Source: Streptomyces sp. NBC_00102 (GTDB taxonomy: Bacteria > Actinomycetota > Actinomycetes > Streptomycetales > Streptomycetaceae). From it: a DNA stretch of 64,000 nt. Within the stretch, counting starts at the first letter, position 1. Each line of letters begins with the position of its first letter. The notes beneath the pieces are model-generated. The model did not search any database and had not been told where the DNA came from. It saw only the letters and a program-made list of their open reading frames with translations. Where the stretch lies: NCBI RefSeq assembly GCF_026343115.1, contig NZ_JAPEMC010000001.1:868001-932000 (forward strand), written 5' to 3'. The position numbers and the translations under genes are program-made. This document shows, piece by piece, positions 15,495 to 24,000 of this stretch.

Positions 15495-17318
15495 TCAGCG
15501 GGGCGTGCGTCCAGAGCCGGTGGCCTCGGCGACTTCGCGTCGCGCCGCGGGGACCCCGGGTGCGTTCGGGAGAGCCGCCCGGTCCTGGTGGTCCGGCGTA
15601 CGGGGCCCTGCGATCCGGGGCTCCTCGCCCGTCCGGCACGGGTCGGTCGCGCACTCCATGGACCGCGGCAGCCGCAGCGCGGCCAGCGCGCCGAGCAGCA
15701 GCAGCCCGGCGCTGACCAGCAGCGTGAGGTGCAGACCGTGGACGAACGCGTGCCGCGCGGTGGACCGCACCAGCCCTCCGGCCGGTCCGCCGAGCCGGTC
15801 CGCCACCTGGTACGCCTCGCCGAGACTGTGCGAGGCGGCGCTGCCCGCCGAGACCGGTACGCCCTCCTTGTGCAGGGCGGAGAGGCCGGGGGCGTAGGCG
15901 GCGTTCATGACACTGCCCAGCAGGGCGATGCCGAGCCCCGCGCCGAGCTGGTACGAGGTCTCCCCGATCGCCGCGGCCCCGCCGGCCCGGTCCGCGGGGA
16001 CGTCGTTCAGCATCGACTCGTAGGCGCCGAAGAGGGTGGTCTGCAGGCCGTATCCCAGCGCCACGAAGCCCGCGGTCAGCAGCGCCGGACGGTCGTGGCC
16101 GGCCATCAGGGTCAACAGCAGCACCGAGGCGGCCGTCAGCACGAAGCCGAACCCGACCATCCTGCGCGGGCCGAGGCGGCGCAGTGTGTACGTGCCGGTG
16201 GCACCGGCGGCCATCGCCGCGAAGGTCAGCGGGAGCAGCCGCAGCCCGGTCCGGAGCGGACTGAGGTCCAGGACGAGCTGGAGGTACTGGACGGCGATGA
16301 GTTCGAGGCCGACCAGGGCGAGCATGGCGAGGACGATGCAGCCGACCGCCGTGGAGAAGGCGGGCCGGGTGAACATGCCGATGTCGATCAGCGGATGCTC
16401 GCGCCGCCGCTGCCGGCGGACGAACAGGGCGAGGAAGAGCACCCCGGCCACCAGCGGGACGAGCGAGGCCGGATCGACGACGCCCTCTCCGGCACCCATC
16501 CGCTTGATGCCCAGGACGGCACCGAGCACGCCGACGGCGGCCATCAGCGCTCCGAGCACGTCCCACGGGCCCTCGCCGGAGCCGCGCGACTCGGGCAGCA
16601 GCCGGCGCCCGACCGGGAGCACCAGCACCATCAGCGGGACGTTGATCAGGAAGACCGATCCCCACCAGTAGTGCTCGACGAGGAAGCCGCCGATGACCGG
16701 CCCGGTGGCGGCGCCGACGGCGGCGACCGCCGTCCAGACCCCGATGGCGACGGCTCGCTCCCGCCGGTCCGGGAAGGCCTGGCGCAGGATCGACAGGGTG
16801 GCCGGCATGATCATCGCGCCGCCGACCCCGAGCAGGGCACGGGCCGCGACGAGTATCCCGGGGCTGCCCGCGAAAGCGGCGACCGCGGAGGCGGCGCCGA
16901 AGAGCGCGTAACCGCAGAGCAGCACCCGCCGTCTGCCGACCCGGTCCCCGAGGGTGCCGAAGAGGATCAGGAGCGAGGCGCAGACCAGGGGGTAGGCGTC
17001 CACGATCCACAGCAGGGCGACCGGGCCGGGTCGCAGGTCCTCGGTGACGGCGGGCACGGCGACGTGCAGCACGGTCGAGTCGAGTGCGACGAGCAGCAGG
17101 CTGAGGCAGAGGACGACGAGGACGGCCCAGCGGCTCCTGCCGGGGTGCCGTCCGGAGTCCCGTCCGGAGTCCCGTCCGGAGTCCCGTCCGGAGTTCTGTC
17201 CGGGGTCCCGTCCGGGGACGGGAGCCGTGCCGGAAGCGGCACTCGGACTCGTACCGGAGCCGGGAGTCCTGGCGGTGGCCGCGCTCGGGGCGCTTTCGGC
17301 CGTGTTTCTCCCCGACAT
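15495..17318 (-). CDS. MFS drug efflux transporter, DHA2 family (14 TM)
   Basis: A 607-residue proton-driven exporter of the EmrB/QacA group. ATG at 17318 was chosen because GGGAGG lies 7 nt before it. The frame extends 16 codons further but lacks a ribosome site there. A ~60-residue disordered N-terminus with DSGR repeats precedes TM1 (RWAVLVVLCLSLLLVALD; motif D1 LDSTVLHVAVPAV). Motif A reads GTLGDRVGRRRVLL and motif C falls in AAVGAATGPVIGGFLVEHYWW. About 14 hydrophobic segments follow and the C-terminal tail is charged. Likely substrates are lipophilic or antibiotic-like compounds. No adjacent TetR-type regulator is visible. Confidence 0.92.
   Translation of the reverse strand: MSGRNTAESAPSAATARTPGSGTSPSAASGTAPVPGRDPGQNSGRDSGRDSGRDSGRHPGRSRWAVLVVLCLSLLLVALDSTVLHVAVPAVTEDLRPGPVALLWIVDAYPLVCASLLILFGTLGDRVGRRRVLLCGYALFGAASAVAAFAGSPGILVAARALLGVGGAMIMPATLSILRQAFPDRRERAVAIGVWTAVAAVGAATGPVIGGFLVEHYWWGSVFLINVPLMVLVLPVGRRLLPESRGSGEGPWDVLGALMAAVGVLGAVLGIKRMGAGEGVVDPASLVPLVAGVLFLALFVRRQRRREHPLIDIGMFTRPAFSTAVGCIVLAMLALVGLELIAVQYLQLVLDLSPLRTGLRLLPLTFAAMAAGATGTYTLRRLGPRRMVGFGFVLTAASVLLLTLMAGHDRPALLTAGFVALGYGLQTTLFGAYESMLNDVPADRAGGAAAIGETSYQLGAGLGIALLGSVMNAAYAPGLSALHKEGVPVSAGSAASHSLGEAYQVADRLGGPAGGLVRSTARHAFVHGLHLTLLVSAGLLLLGALAALRLPRSMECATDPCRTGEEPRIAGPRTPDHQDRAALPNAPGVPAARREVAEATGSGRTPR
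17149..17208. repeat. 12-bp tandem repeat inside the MFS gene
   Basis: Five head-to-tail copies of a 12-bp unit (CGTCCGGAGTCC on the plus strand), the first three identical and the last two with one to three changes. They encode repeated SGRD tetrapeptides in the cytoplasmic N-terminus of the transporter. Because the unit is four codons, copy-number change keeps the frame. Confidence 0.85.
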
Positions 17319-17769
17319 CTGCGTACCTCCCATGTATCCCTCGCGCTCGGCGGACCGGAGCGGCAATGGTGCGCGGCGCCCCCGGGGCCCGGCATCGACG
17401 GGCGAGTGAGCGTCAGCGTACGCGAGAGGCCCTCAGTCACACGTGGCCCACCTCATACCCCCCACCCCAGGTGTTGTGGCGTGCACCACACCCGCCTCCC
17501 GGCAGGTGCCCGCCGCACCCCCGTCCAGGAGCGGCCCTCACCCCCGGACGGACGGGAGCCAGGAAAGCCGGGGGAAATGCGGGTCCCGAGTTCTTCGGCG
17601 AATTGGACCGACCGTCACGCGGCCTTGACGGAACTACCCGGAAGGAGGAGAGGACCCGATCCCGTTGTTTTTTCCCGTGGACCGGAAAACGGCACGTCCG
17701 GCGACCTGGGTCACATCACATCGTCATCACAAACCCGTGGGATCGATCGGGTCACACACTCACTCGCTG
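17319..17769. other. Divergent intergenic region, MFS / PAP2
   Basis: About 450 bp with no supported gene on either strand. The open frames here lack ribosome sites and conserved features. It must contain the MFS promoter on the minus strand. The part nearest the PAP2 gene (about 17695-17760) is AT-richer with CATCACATCGTCATCACA-like direct repeats. Confidence 0.4.
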
Positions 17770-17775
17770 TAACGT
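17770..17775 (+). promoter_or_regulatory. -10 element (TAACGT) of a probably leaderless PAP2 mRNA
   Basis: TAACGT matches the actinobacterial TANNNT -10 and ends 7 nt before the GTG start at 17783, so transcription would begin at or within a base of the start codon. No ribosome binding site is present before this start. No strong -35 was seen. Confidence 0.5.
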
Positions 17776-17782
17776 CGATTGG

Positions 17783-18799
17783 GTGCGTACCGACATCTTT
17801 GCCCGGCTGGACCGGGAGCCGGAACCGCCGAAGATAGAGATCCCGCGGATGAGCCGTCACCGTGTGGCCCTCTTCGGCGGGACGTTGGCGTTCTATCTCG
17901 TCATCGTCCACTTGGTTCTGATCTCGTCGTGGCTGGTGGCTCTGGACTGGAAGGTCATGCTCTTCCGGCCCTACCAGCAGTGGCCGTCGCTGCACGCCTT
18001 CCTCGACTACTACGTCGTGCTGGGGCAGCGGGGACCGACCGCCGTGATGATCGCGAGCTGGCTCGGCTGGCGGTCCTGGCGGCAGCACACCCTGCGGCCC
18101 CTGCTCACGCTCGGCGCCGCCCTGCTGCTGCTCAACGCGTCGGTGGGAGGCGTCAAGTACTCCCTCGGGCGGCTCGGCCCGCACTACGCGACGCAGATCG
18201 GGTCGGCCGAACTCTTCGCCGGCGGCGATATATTTCCGTCCGGCCACACCGCGAACGCCGTCGTGACCTGGGGAATCCTCGCCTATCTGGCCACCACGCC
18301 GAGGGCCAGGCGCTATCTCTCGGCCATCTCGGCGACGGTGTCCCTGGGCGTGGGCCTCACCACCGTGTACATCGGCACGCACTGGCTCAGCGACGTCCTG
18401 CTGGGCTGGGCGGCAGGGCTGCTGGTCCTCCTGGCACTGCCCTGGACGGAGCCGCTCATCACCCGCGCCGAGCGGCTGATCCTGGCCGCGCGCGAGCGCT
18501 GGCGGCAGCGTGGCGGCCGGCGGGCCCGCGTCTCCGTCCCGGTCGCCGCCGGCGGGCCCCGGCCCGTGCTCCCGCTCGCGGAGGAGCACGGTGAAGCCGC
18601 CACCGGGGGTACGGAGACCGTTCCGGGGCTCATGCCAGCCGGCGCCTCCGCCCGTACCCGCCCGGCCGCGCACGGGGCGTATCCGGTGCGCACGGAGCGT
18701 TCCCCGGGAGTCCCGGCCGGTTCCCGGCGTCCGTCGCATCCGGACCGCCCGCCGCGCGGCACCGCCACGGCCCCGGCCCGCCCGTTGTCGGGTGGCTGA
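17783..18799 (+). CDS. PAP2-superfamily membrane phosphatase
   Basis: A 338-residue integral membrane protein of the type 2 phosphatidic acid phosphatase / undecaprenyl-PP phosphatase superfamily. Membrane segments lie at about 28-50, 80-95, 110-125, 155-170, 180-198 and 204-220, with a ~110-residue Pro/Ala/Arg-rich cytoplasmic tail. Motif I starts at K125 (KYSLGRLGP), motif II is PSGH with H155, and motif III ends at H200 in THWLSD. Motif I does not match KX6RP exactly, and the Arg of SRX5H is replaced by Thr (TTVYIGTHWLSD), so activity is uncertain. GTG at 17783 was chosen from the -10 position and the conserved MRTDIFARLD-type start. Confidence 0.85.
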   Translation: MRTDIFARLDREPEPPKIEIPRMSRHRVALFGGTLAFYLVIVHLVLISSWLVALDWKVMLFRPYQQWPSLHAFLDYYVVLGQRGPTAVMIASWLGWRSWRQHTLRPLLTLGAALLLLNASVGGVKYSLGRLGPHYATQIGSAELFAGGDIFPSGHTANAVVTWGILAYLATTPRARRYLSAISATVSLGVGLTTVYIGTHWLSDVLLGWAAGLLVLLALPWTEPLITRAERLILAARERWRQRGGRRARVSVPVAAGGPRPVLPLAEEHGEAATGGTETVPGLMPAGASARTRPAAHGAYPVRTERSPGVPAGSRRPSHPDRPPRGTATAPARPLSGG

Positions 18800-18814
18800 A
18801 CACGGTCCGCACCC

Positions 18815-18854
18815 CATGGCTCAGGCCCCGGCTCCCGCCGGGGCCTGAGCCATG
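18815..18854. terminator. Bidirectional terminator between convergent genes
   Basis: A perfect 17-bp stem (18815-18831 with 18838-18854) with a CTCCCG loop, between the PAP2 and I78 inhibitor stops. Confidence 0.8.
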
Positions 18855-18915
18855 TCCGGGCCGGGGCGGACGGGCCGCGTACGGATGACCGGCGGCCGGG
18901 CGGCGTGCGGGGGGA

Positions 18916-19131
18916 TCAGCCGATCCAGCAGCGGGTCACGGAGCCGTTCTCGATCTGGAAGTTGATGCGCCCCGTGCGGAACTCCATGGTCAGGAACGTG
19001 CCCGGGGGTACGGCCCGGACCGTGGTCCAGCCGTGTGCCACGGCCCGCCGTTCGGCGGTCGTGGTGTCGAGGCCGACGTACGGCTCGGGCGGGTCGTCGG
19101 GCTGGGCGGGCGGAGTCGGTAGGGATGCCAT
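18916..19131 (-). CDS. I78-family peptidase inhibitor-like small protein
   Basis: A 71-residue protein. The first ~15 residues are Pro-rich, followed by a compact domain: PYVGLDTTTAERRAVAHGWT, TVRAVPPGTFLTMEF and RTGRINFQIENGSVTRCWIG. This resembles the potato inhibitor-like I78 family (conserved W, R-I-N and terminal G). There is no signal peptide, so it probably acts in the cytoplasm, or the similarity reflects fold only. The start ATG at 19131 has GGTGGA 5 nt upstream. It could protect against proteases, but no partner is visible here. Confidence 0.75.
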   Translation of the reverse strand: MASLPTPPAQPDDPPEPYVGLDTTTAERRAVAHGWTTVRAVPPGTFLTMEFRTGRINFQIENGSVTRCWIG

Positions 19132-19480
19132 ACGTTCCACCGTAGAGCGCTCGGGGCGCCCCCGGGCAGGCTCGGGACACGTTCGCCGACCCCTTCCGGG
19201 TGGGGCATCGGTCACACTTGTGTCACAAGATCCACATCGATAATCCGCTCGAACATTCGACTCGAAAGAGTCGCCCGGTGAAGCGAAAAAGATAAAAGCG
19301 GTCGCCCCGCGAACCCATCGGCGGGACAGGAAAACCGAACGGCCGGACGCGGGGGAAGACCTGGTCCGCAGCGTTCCTCCGGGTATTCACGGACATGGGG
19401 ATGTCGCCCGGAATTCGCACGCCCTTATGCCGGACTTACCCGTTCACACCATTCCCTCACATCTCTCGGCGGCGCGTCCA
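19132..19480. other. Intergenic region upstream of the I78 gene with a 13-bp palindrome
   Basis: 349 bp, unusually AT-rich for this genome between 19205 and 19420. It contains a perfect palindrome, CTTGTGTCACAAG, at 19217-19229 and a small hairpin at 19258-19273 (CGACTC/GAGTCG). A 65-codon frame on the minus strand (19223-19420) has no ribosome site and no recognisable features and is not called. The palindrome lies about 90 bp before the I78 start and could be an operator. Confidence 0.45.
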
Positions 19481-20464
19481 CTATGCGGAATGCCCCGACC
19501 TGCGCAACGCCGAGGTCAGGCGATCGCGGGCGGCCAGGATGCGCCTGTTCAGCTCCGGCGGCTCCACGACCGCGAACTCGAATCCCGTCATCAGCACGTG
19601 GATCACCAGCACGTCCAGGCTCGCCGCCCCCGAGGTGAGCAGGCAGCTTCCGTCGTCGACGGGCTCCAGCACACCCGCGGAAGGACTGATCCGGGAGGCC
19701 GCCTCCTCGGCGGAGACCATCAGCCGCACCACCCCCCGGACCGGGTAGGCGGTGGTCGAGACGCCCCGCGACACATAGGCGGCCAGGTCCTCGGCCGGGG
19801 GCTGCCGGGGCGTGAAGCGGGAGCCGTGCGGCGGGGTCGGGGTGATCCGGTCGGCCCGGAAAGTACGCCAGTCCTCCCGGTCCACGTCCCAGGCGACCAG
19901 GTACCAGCGGCGCTCCGCGCACACCAGCCGGTGCGGTTCCGCGTGCCTGCGCGACTCCGTGCCCCCGTGGTCCCGGTAGGTGAAGCGGAGCCGCCGGCAG
20001 TCCCGGCAGGCGCCCGCGAGCTCGGTCAGCAGCCCGGGGTCCACGGCGCTCCCCTCCGGCCCGGGCCCGCGCATCATGGGCACCGTGAAGGCGCTCAGCG
20101 CGCCCACCCGGCGGCTCAGCCGGTCCGGCAGCACCTGCTCGACCTTGGCGAGTGCGCGGACCGAGGTCTCGCCGATGCCCTCCACCCCGTTGCCCGCGGC
20201 CGTACGCAGCCCGACCACCACCGCCACGGCCTCGTCGTCGTCCAGCAGCAGCGGGGGCAGCGCCGCCCCGGCACCGAGCCGGTAGCCGCCGCCCGTGCCC
20301 GGGCCGGCGTGGACGGGGTAGCCGAGCTCGCGCAGCTTGTCGACGTCCCGCCGCACGGTGCGCGGGGTGACGCCGAGTCGTTCGGCCAGCTGGTGTCCGG
20401 TCCAGTCGCGGTGGGCCTGGAGGAGCGAGAGCAGGCGCAGCAGTCGTGCCGAGGTCTCCAACAT
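19481..20464 (-). CDS. WYL-domain transcriptional regulator
   Basis: A 327-residue DNA-binding regulator. The N-terminal winged helix (residues about 5-60: LLRLLSLLQAHRDWTGHQLA then ERLGVTPRTVRRDVDKLREL) is of the HTH_11/DeoR-like type. A central WYL domain (about 140-225) contains YRDHGGTE, RRWYLVAWD and DWRTFRADRI, and a WCX extension ends the protein. WYL domains sense nucleic-acid or nucleotide ligands in several characterised proteins. The target here is unknown. ATG at 20464 has no strong ribosome site. A six-unit 23-bp repeat array begins 47 bp upstream of the start and may be its binding region. Confidence 0.9.
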   Translation of the reverse strand: MLETSARLLRLLSLLQAHRDWTGHQLAERLGVTPRTVRRDVDKLRELGYPVHAGPGTGGGYRLGAGAALPPLLLDDDEAVAVVVGLRTAAGNGVEGIGETSVRALAKVEQVLPDRLSRRVGALSAFTVPMMRGPGPEGSAVDPGLLTELAGACRDCRRLRFTYRDHGGTESRRHAEPHRLVCAERRWYLVAWDVDREDWRTFRADRITPTPPHGSRFTPRQPPAEDLAAYVSRGVSTTAYPVRGVVRLMVSAEEAASRISPSAGVLEPVDDGSCLLTSGAASLDVLVIHVLMTGFEFAVVEPPELNRRILAARDRLTSALRRSGHSA

Positions 20465-20511
20465 GCCGGGGAGTCTGCCAGCCCTCGCGGACAGCTTCCG
20501 TCCGCGAGGGC

Positions 20512-20644
20512 CGCGGACCTGAGACAGGAGCCCCCGCGGACCTGAGACCGAAGTGCTCGCGGACCTGGGACAGGAGTGCCCGCGGACGCGTGACCGGAAG
20601 CGCACGGACGCGGGGACCGGAGTACCCCCGGACGCGGGACGGCG
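20512..20644. repeat. Six degenerate 23-bp direct repeats upstream of the WYL regulator
   Basis: Units begin at 20512, 20535, 20558, 20581, 20603 and 20627, each close to CGCGGACCTGAGACAGGAG plus four bases. The first three are most alike (18-20 of 23 shared). The fourth to sixth have CGGACGCG in place of CGGACCTG. Period 22-24 bp is near two helical turns, so equivalent bases face the same side of the DNA. Confidence 0.7.
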
Positions 20645-21036
20645 CTCCCGGCCGGCCGGCGGGCGGGCCTGTGGACCGGTCCCGTCCGGACCTCCTGACG
20701 GAGGGCCCGCTCGGACGCGCCGTCGAAAATCGTACGGACGCTGCCACCGATGCTGTACGCGCGCCGGACCGGAAGACCCCGGCGGGCCCCCCGGGCGCGC
20801 GGCCGCAGCCGGCCCCGGCGGCACCCCGCGAGGGCGGGCCGACCGGGCACGGAGCCCGGAATTCCGGTCCCGTCCCTCCCCCGCACGGCTGCTCCGGCCG
20901 CCCGCCCCGGGCACCCTACGGGGCCGGGTTCCCGCCGTTCGGTGGTTCTTCGGGCGTGACCCGGGCGACGGATCGTCCGTTGTTCTTGCATGAGCCGGGA
21001 CCCGCCCGGCCACGCACCGACTCCTAGGAGCGACCC
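20645..21036. other. Intergenic region before the 21.0 kb gene
   Basis: 392 bp, very GC-rich, with long but featureless open frames on both strands and no gene I can support. It ends in AGGAGCGACCC, the ribosome site for the GTG at 21037. The 70 bp before that are less GC-rich and probably hold its promoter. Confidence 0.4.
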
Positions 21037-21819
21037 GTGCCGCGCATGCTCGACGTCAGCGAGGACGTACGCGCCGAAATCGGCGACGCCGAAGCAGACC
21101 GGCTGCTCGTCGGCGACAACGCCCCGGGCAGCTACGACTGCACCTCCTGCCGCACCCCCGGCGACTCGGAGCAGGAACGCACCAGCACCGTGCTGTTCGT
21201 GGGCGACGAGACGGCCGTGCTGGCCTTCGCCCACGCCTCCTGCATCCCGTCCCAGGTCGTGCGCGTCGCGGAGGACCAGCTCCAGGGCGCGGTGCGCAGC
21301 ATCACCGGCAGCGAACCGCAGAACCCGGAGGGTCCCATGCCCGAACAGGCCGTCCTCGGCATCACCAGCGGACTCGTCCTCATCGAGGACGACCTCCGCC
21401 CGGCCCTGGTCGTCGAGCCGACCGGCCCGATCGCCCGGCCCGGCACCGACGGCAGGGGGGGCGACGAATTCCTCCAGCTGCTCCAGGAGCAGGGCTTCCG
21501 TCAGTCCTACGACCTCGACCGGCTGCCCGCGCCGCTGCCCGGCTGGTCGGTACTGCTGGCCGTCGGCCGGCTGCACGCCGTGCTGCAGCCGGGCACCGGC
21601 GGCGGTACCCCCGTCGCCTGGTGGCAGGCGCACCAGCCGCTCCAGGTCACCGACGGGTGGCGTGCGGCGGCCAACAAGTCGCAGCAGGTCCTCGTCTTCG
21701 CCGCCCCGGCGGGGGCGATCGGCCAGCAGCCCCGCGAGGATCTGCTGAGGGACGCGCTGGACAAGGCGGCGGTCAACGGTCTGCTCGTCGCGGCCTCCAT
21801 GCCGCTGGCCGGTACCTGA
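21037..21819 (+). CDS. Conserved hypothetical protein with a CxxC motif
   Basis: A 260-residue soluble protein I cannot assign. GTG at 21037 has AGGAG 6 nt upstream. Visible features are a CTSC pair at about residues 35-38 followed by a GDSEQERTSTVLFVGDETAV segment with predicted beta-strands, and a later GWSVLLAVGRLHAVLQPGT segment. Many Asp/Glu and no signal peptide or membrane segment suggest a cytoplasmic protein. The stop is only 2 nt from the next start, so the two genes form an operon. They converge on the der operon with a strong terminator between. Confidence 0.8.
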   Translation: MPRMLDVSEDVRAEIGDAEADRLLVGDNAPGSYDCTSCRTPGDSEQERTSTVLFVGDETAVLAFAHASCIPSQVVRVAEDQLQGAVRSITGSEPQNPEGPMPEQAVLGITSGLVLIEDDLRPALVVEPTGPIARPGTDGRGGDEFLQLLQEQGFRQSYDLDRLPAPLPGWSVLLAVGRLHAVLQPGTGGGTPVAWWQAHQPLQVTDGWRAAANKSQQVLVFAAPAGAIGQQPREDLLRDALDKAAVNGLLVAASMPLAGT

Positions 21820-21821
21820 TC

Positions 21822-22277
21822 ATGTCCACTCCTCCCGCCGGTCTCCGTCGCGTGGCGTTTTCTCCTCCCGGGCCGCATCCGACGGAGGCCGGGGTCGTTG
21901 GCCCTTATGTGCACTCATACGACCCGCCCCGCCAGCATCTGAGTCCGATCCCCGGCATGCGTCCCTCCAGGGACCTCCCGGGGGGCTCATCGCCCACCCC
22001 GATCTACGACGCGCTGTACTCCGAATACCTGCGGTCGTTCCGGGCGCTTCCGGGTGATCGCAGCGGCGAGGAGGGCCTGAGCTTCCTGAACTTCGGAAGT
22101 CCGGGCAGGCTCGTCGGCCGCCCGGGGAGCTTCGGGCACGCGGCCGCCGCGGCGCAGCAGGGGCGTACGGCCGCCCAGAGCGGCGTCGTGGGCACGGCCG
22201 GCGCCTGGCAGCGGGTGGGCCGGCACGCCGGGCGCCCGCAGCCGGCGGCGCTCCCCCCGGGCTCGCGGGAGCCCTGA
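21822..22277 (+). CDS. Conserved hypothetical protein, partner of the upstream gene
   Basis: A 151-residue protein of unknown function, translated from ATG at 21822 directly after the upstream stop with no own ribosome site, so it depends on translational coupling. It is rich in Pro, Gly and Arg and probably largely disordered. The most structured part is PIYDALYSEYLRSFRALPGD and the following GLSFLNFGSPGRLV motif around residues 65-100. No enzymatic motif is seen. Codon use is normal for the genome, which supports it being real. Confidence 0.7.
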   Translation: MSTPPAGLRRVAFSPPGPHPTEAGVVGPYVHSYDPPRQHLSPIPGMRPSRDLPGGSSPTPIYDALYSEYLRSFRALPGDRSGEEGLSFLNFGSPGRLVGRPGSFGHAAAAAQQGRTAAQSGVVGTAGAWQRVGRHAGRPQPAALPPGSREP

Positions 22278-22380
22278 GGGGGACGGCCGCAGCCTCGCGG
22301 AGCCGGTCTTCACCGCGAAGGTCCGGCGAACAGGTCCACCGAGCGAGTCCGCGCGAGGGAGACCCGCACGGGTCCCACGG

Positions 22381-22441
22381 CACGACGGAGCCCCGGACGC
22401 TTCCCTCTCCGAGAGGGGGGAGCGTCCGGGGCTCCGTCGTG
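22381..22441. terminator. Strong bidirectional terminator
   Basis: 22381-22401 (starting CACGACGGAGCCCCGGACGC) pairs perfectly with 22421-22441, extended inward by TCTC/GAGA pairing. It serves both the hypothetical gene pair (+) and the der operon (-). Confidence 0.85.
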
Positions 22442-22471
22442 TACCGGCACTTCGTGCGCCGGTACGAAGTG

Positions 22472-23944
22472 CTACTTGTTGCGGCCGCGCTTCTCGCGGA
22501 CCCGCACCGACATGTGGATCGGGGTGCCCTCGAAGCCGAACTCCTCGCGCAGACGGCGCTCCACGAAGCGGCGGTAGCCGTGCTCCAGGAAGCCGGAGGC
22601 GAAGAGGACGAACCGCGGCGGCTTGGTGCCCGCCTGGGTGCCGAAGAGGATGCGGGGCTGCTTTCCGCCGCGGACCGGGTGCGGGTGGGCGGCGACGATC
22701 TCGCCGAGGAAGGCGTTGAGCCGGCCGGTGGGGATGCGGGTCTCCCAGCCCTCGATGGCCGTCTCGATCGCCGGTACCAGCTTCTCCATGTGCCGGCCGG
22801 TCATCGCGGAGACGTTGACCCGGGGCGCCCAGGCGATCTGCGCGAGCTCCGTCTCGATCTCACGCTCCAGGTAGTAGCGGCGCTCCTCGTCGAGGGTGTC
22901 CCACTTGTTGAACGCGACGACGATCGCGCGTCCGGCGTCCACGGCCATGGTGACGATGCGCTGGTCCTGGACGCTGATGGACTCGCTGGAGTCGATCAGG
23001 ATGACGGCGACCTCGGCCTTTTCCAGCGCGGCGGCGGTACGCAGCGAGGCGTAGTAGTCCGCGCCTTCCTGGAGGTGGACGCGGCGGCGGATACCGGCCG
23101 TGTCGATGAACTTCCAGGTGATGCCGCCGAGGTTGATCAGCTCGTCGACCGGGTCACGGGTGGTGCCCGCGAGCTCGTTGACGACGACGCGGTCCTCGCC
23201 GGCGACCTTGTTCAGCAGCGAGGACTTGCCGACGTTCGGGCGGCCGATGAGCGCGATGCGGCGCGGGCCCCCGAGGGGGGTGCCGCCGAAGCGCTGGGCC
23301 GGAGCGTCGGGCAGGGCTTCGAGGACGGCGTCCAGCATGTCGCCGGTGCCGCGGCCGTGCAGCGAGGAGACCGGGTGGGGCTCGCCGAGACCGAGGGACC
23401 AGAGGGCGGTGGCGTCGGCCTCGCCGCTCTGGCCGTCGACCTTGTTGGCGCAGAGCACGACGGGCTTGCCCGCCTTGCGCAGCAGCCTGACGACGGCCTC
23501 GTCGGTGTCGGTGGCGCCGACCGTGGAGTCGACCACGAAGACGACCGCGTCGGCGGTCTCGATGGCGTACTCCGCCTGGGCGGCGACGGAGGCGTCCAGC
23601 CCCAGCACGTCCTGCTCCCAGCCGCCGGTGTCGACGACCTTGAAGCGGCGTCCGGCCCACTCGGCCTCGTACGTGACGCGGTCACGGGTGACGCCGGGCT
23701 TGTCCTGGACCACTGCCTCACGGCGGCCGATGATGCGGTTCACCAGCGTCGACTTGCCGACGTTGGGGCGGCCGACGACGGCGAGGACGGGCAGCGGGCC
23801 CGCCGCGGCCTCGTCGAGGGCGCCCTCGATGTCCTCGGGGTCGAAGCCTTCCTGCGCGGCGAGCTCCATGAACTCCGCGTACTCGGCGTCGCCAAGTGCT
23901 CCGTGCTCGTGGTCCGAGCCGTCGGAGTGAATCTGGTCGTTCAT
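22472..23944 (-). CDS. der: Ribosome assembly GTPase Der (EngA)
   Basis: A 490-residue protein with two tandem GTPase domains and a C-terminal KH-like domain that acts in late 50S subunit assembly. The first G domain has [21 protein letters not shown] and NKVD; the second has [21 protein letters not shown] and NKWD. An acidic ~50-residue N-terminal extension ([18 protein letters not shown]) is typical of actinobacteria. ATG at 23944 has GAGGAACGG upstream. Last gene of the aroH-tyrA-cmk-plsC-der run; 56 bp separate it from the acyltransferase gene. Confidence 0.98.
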   Translation of the reverse strand: MNDQIHSDGSDHEHGALGDAEYAEFMELAAQEGFDPEDIEGALDEAAAGPLPVLAVVGRPNVGKSTLVNRIIGRREAVVQDKPGVTRDRVTYEAEWAGRRFKVVDTGGWEQDVLGLDASVAAQAEYAIETADAVVFVVDSTVGATDTDEAVVRLLRKAGKPVVLCANKVDGQSGEADATALWSLGLGEPHPVSSLHGRGTGDMLDAVLEALPDAPAQRFGGTPLGGPRRIALIGRPNVGKSSLLNKVAGEDRVVVNELAGTTRDPVDELINLGGITWKFIDTAGIRRRVHLQEGADYYASLRTAAALEKAEVAVILIDSSESISVQDQRIVTMAVDAGRAIVVAFNKWDTLDEERRYYLEREIETELAQIAWAPRVNVSAMTGRHMEKLVPAIETAIEGWETRIPTGRLNAFLGEIVAAHPHPVRGGKQPRILFGTQAGTKPPRFVLFASGFLEHGYRRFVERRLREEFGFEGTPIHMSVRVREKRGRNK

Positions 23945-24000
23945 GAAGTCCGTTCCTCTGTGCGTCATCATCGATGGGCCGCGGTGACGCGGCTCACTAC

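Noticed and set aside
15468..17837. 789-codon frame on the plus strand
   Set aside because: Antisense of the MFS gene, hydrophilic and featureless; it only exists because of codon bias.
19223..19420. 65-codon frame on the minus strand
   Set aside because: No ribosome site, no recognisable motif, and it covers the palindrome and promoter region of the I78 gene.
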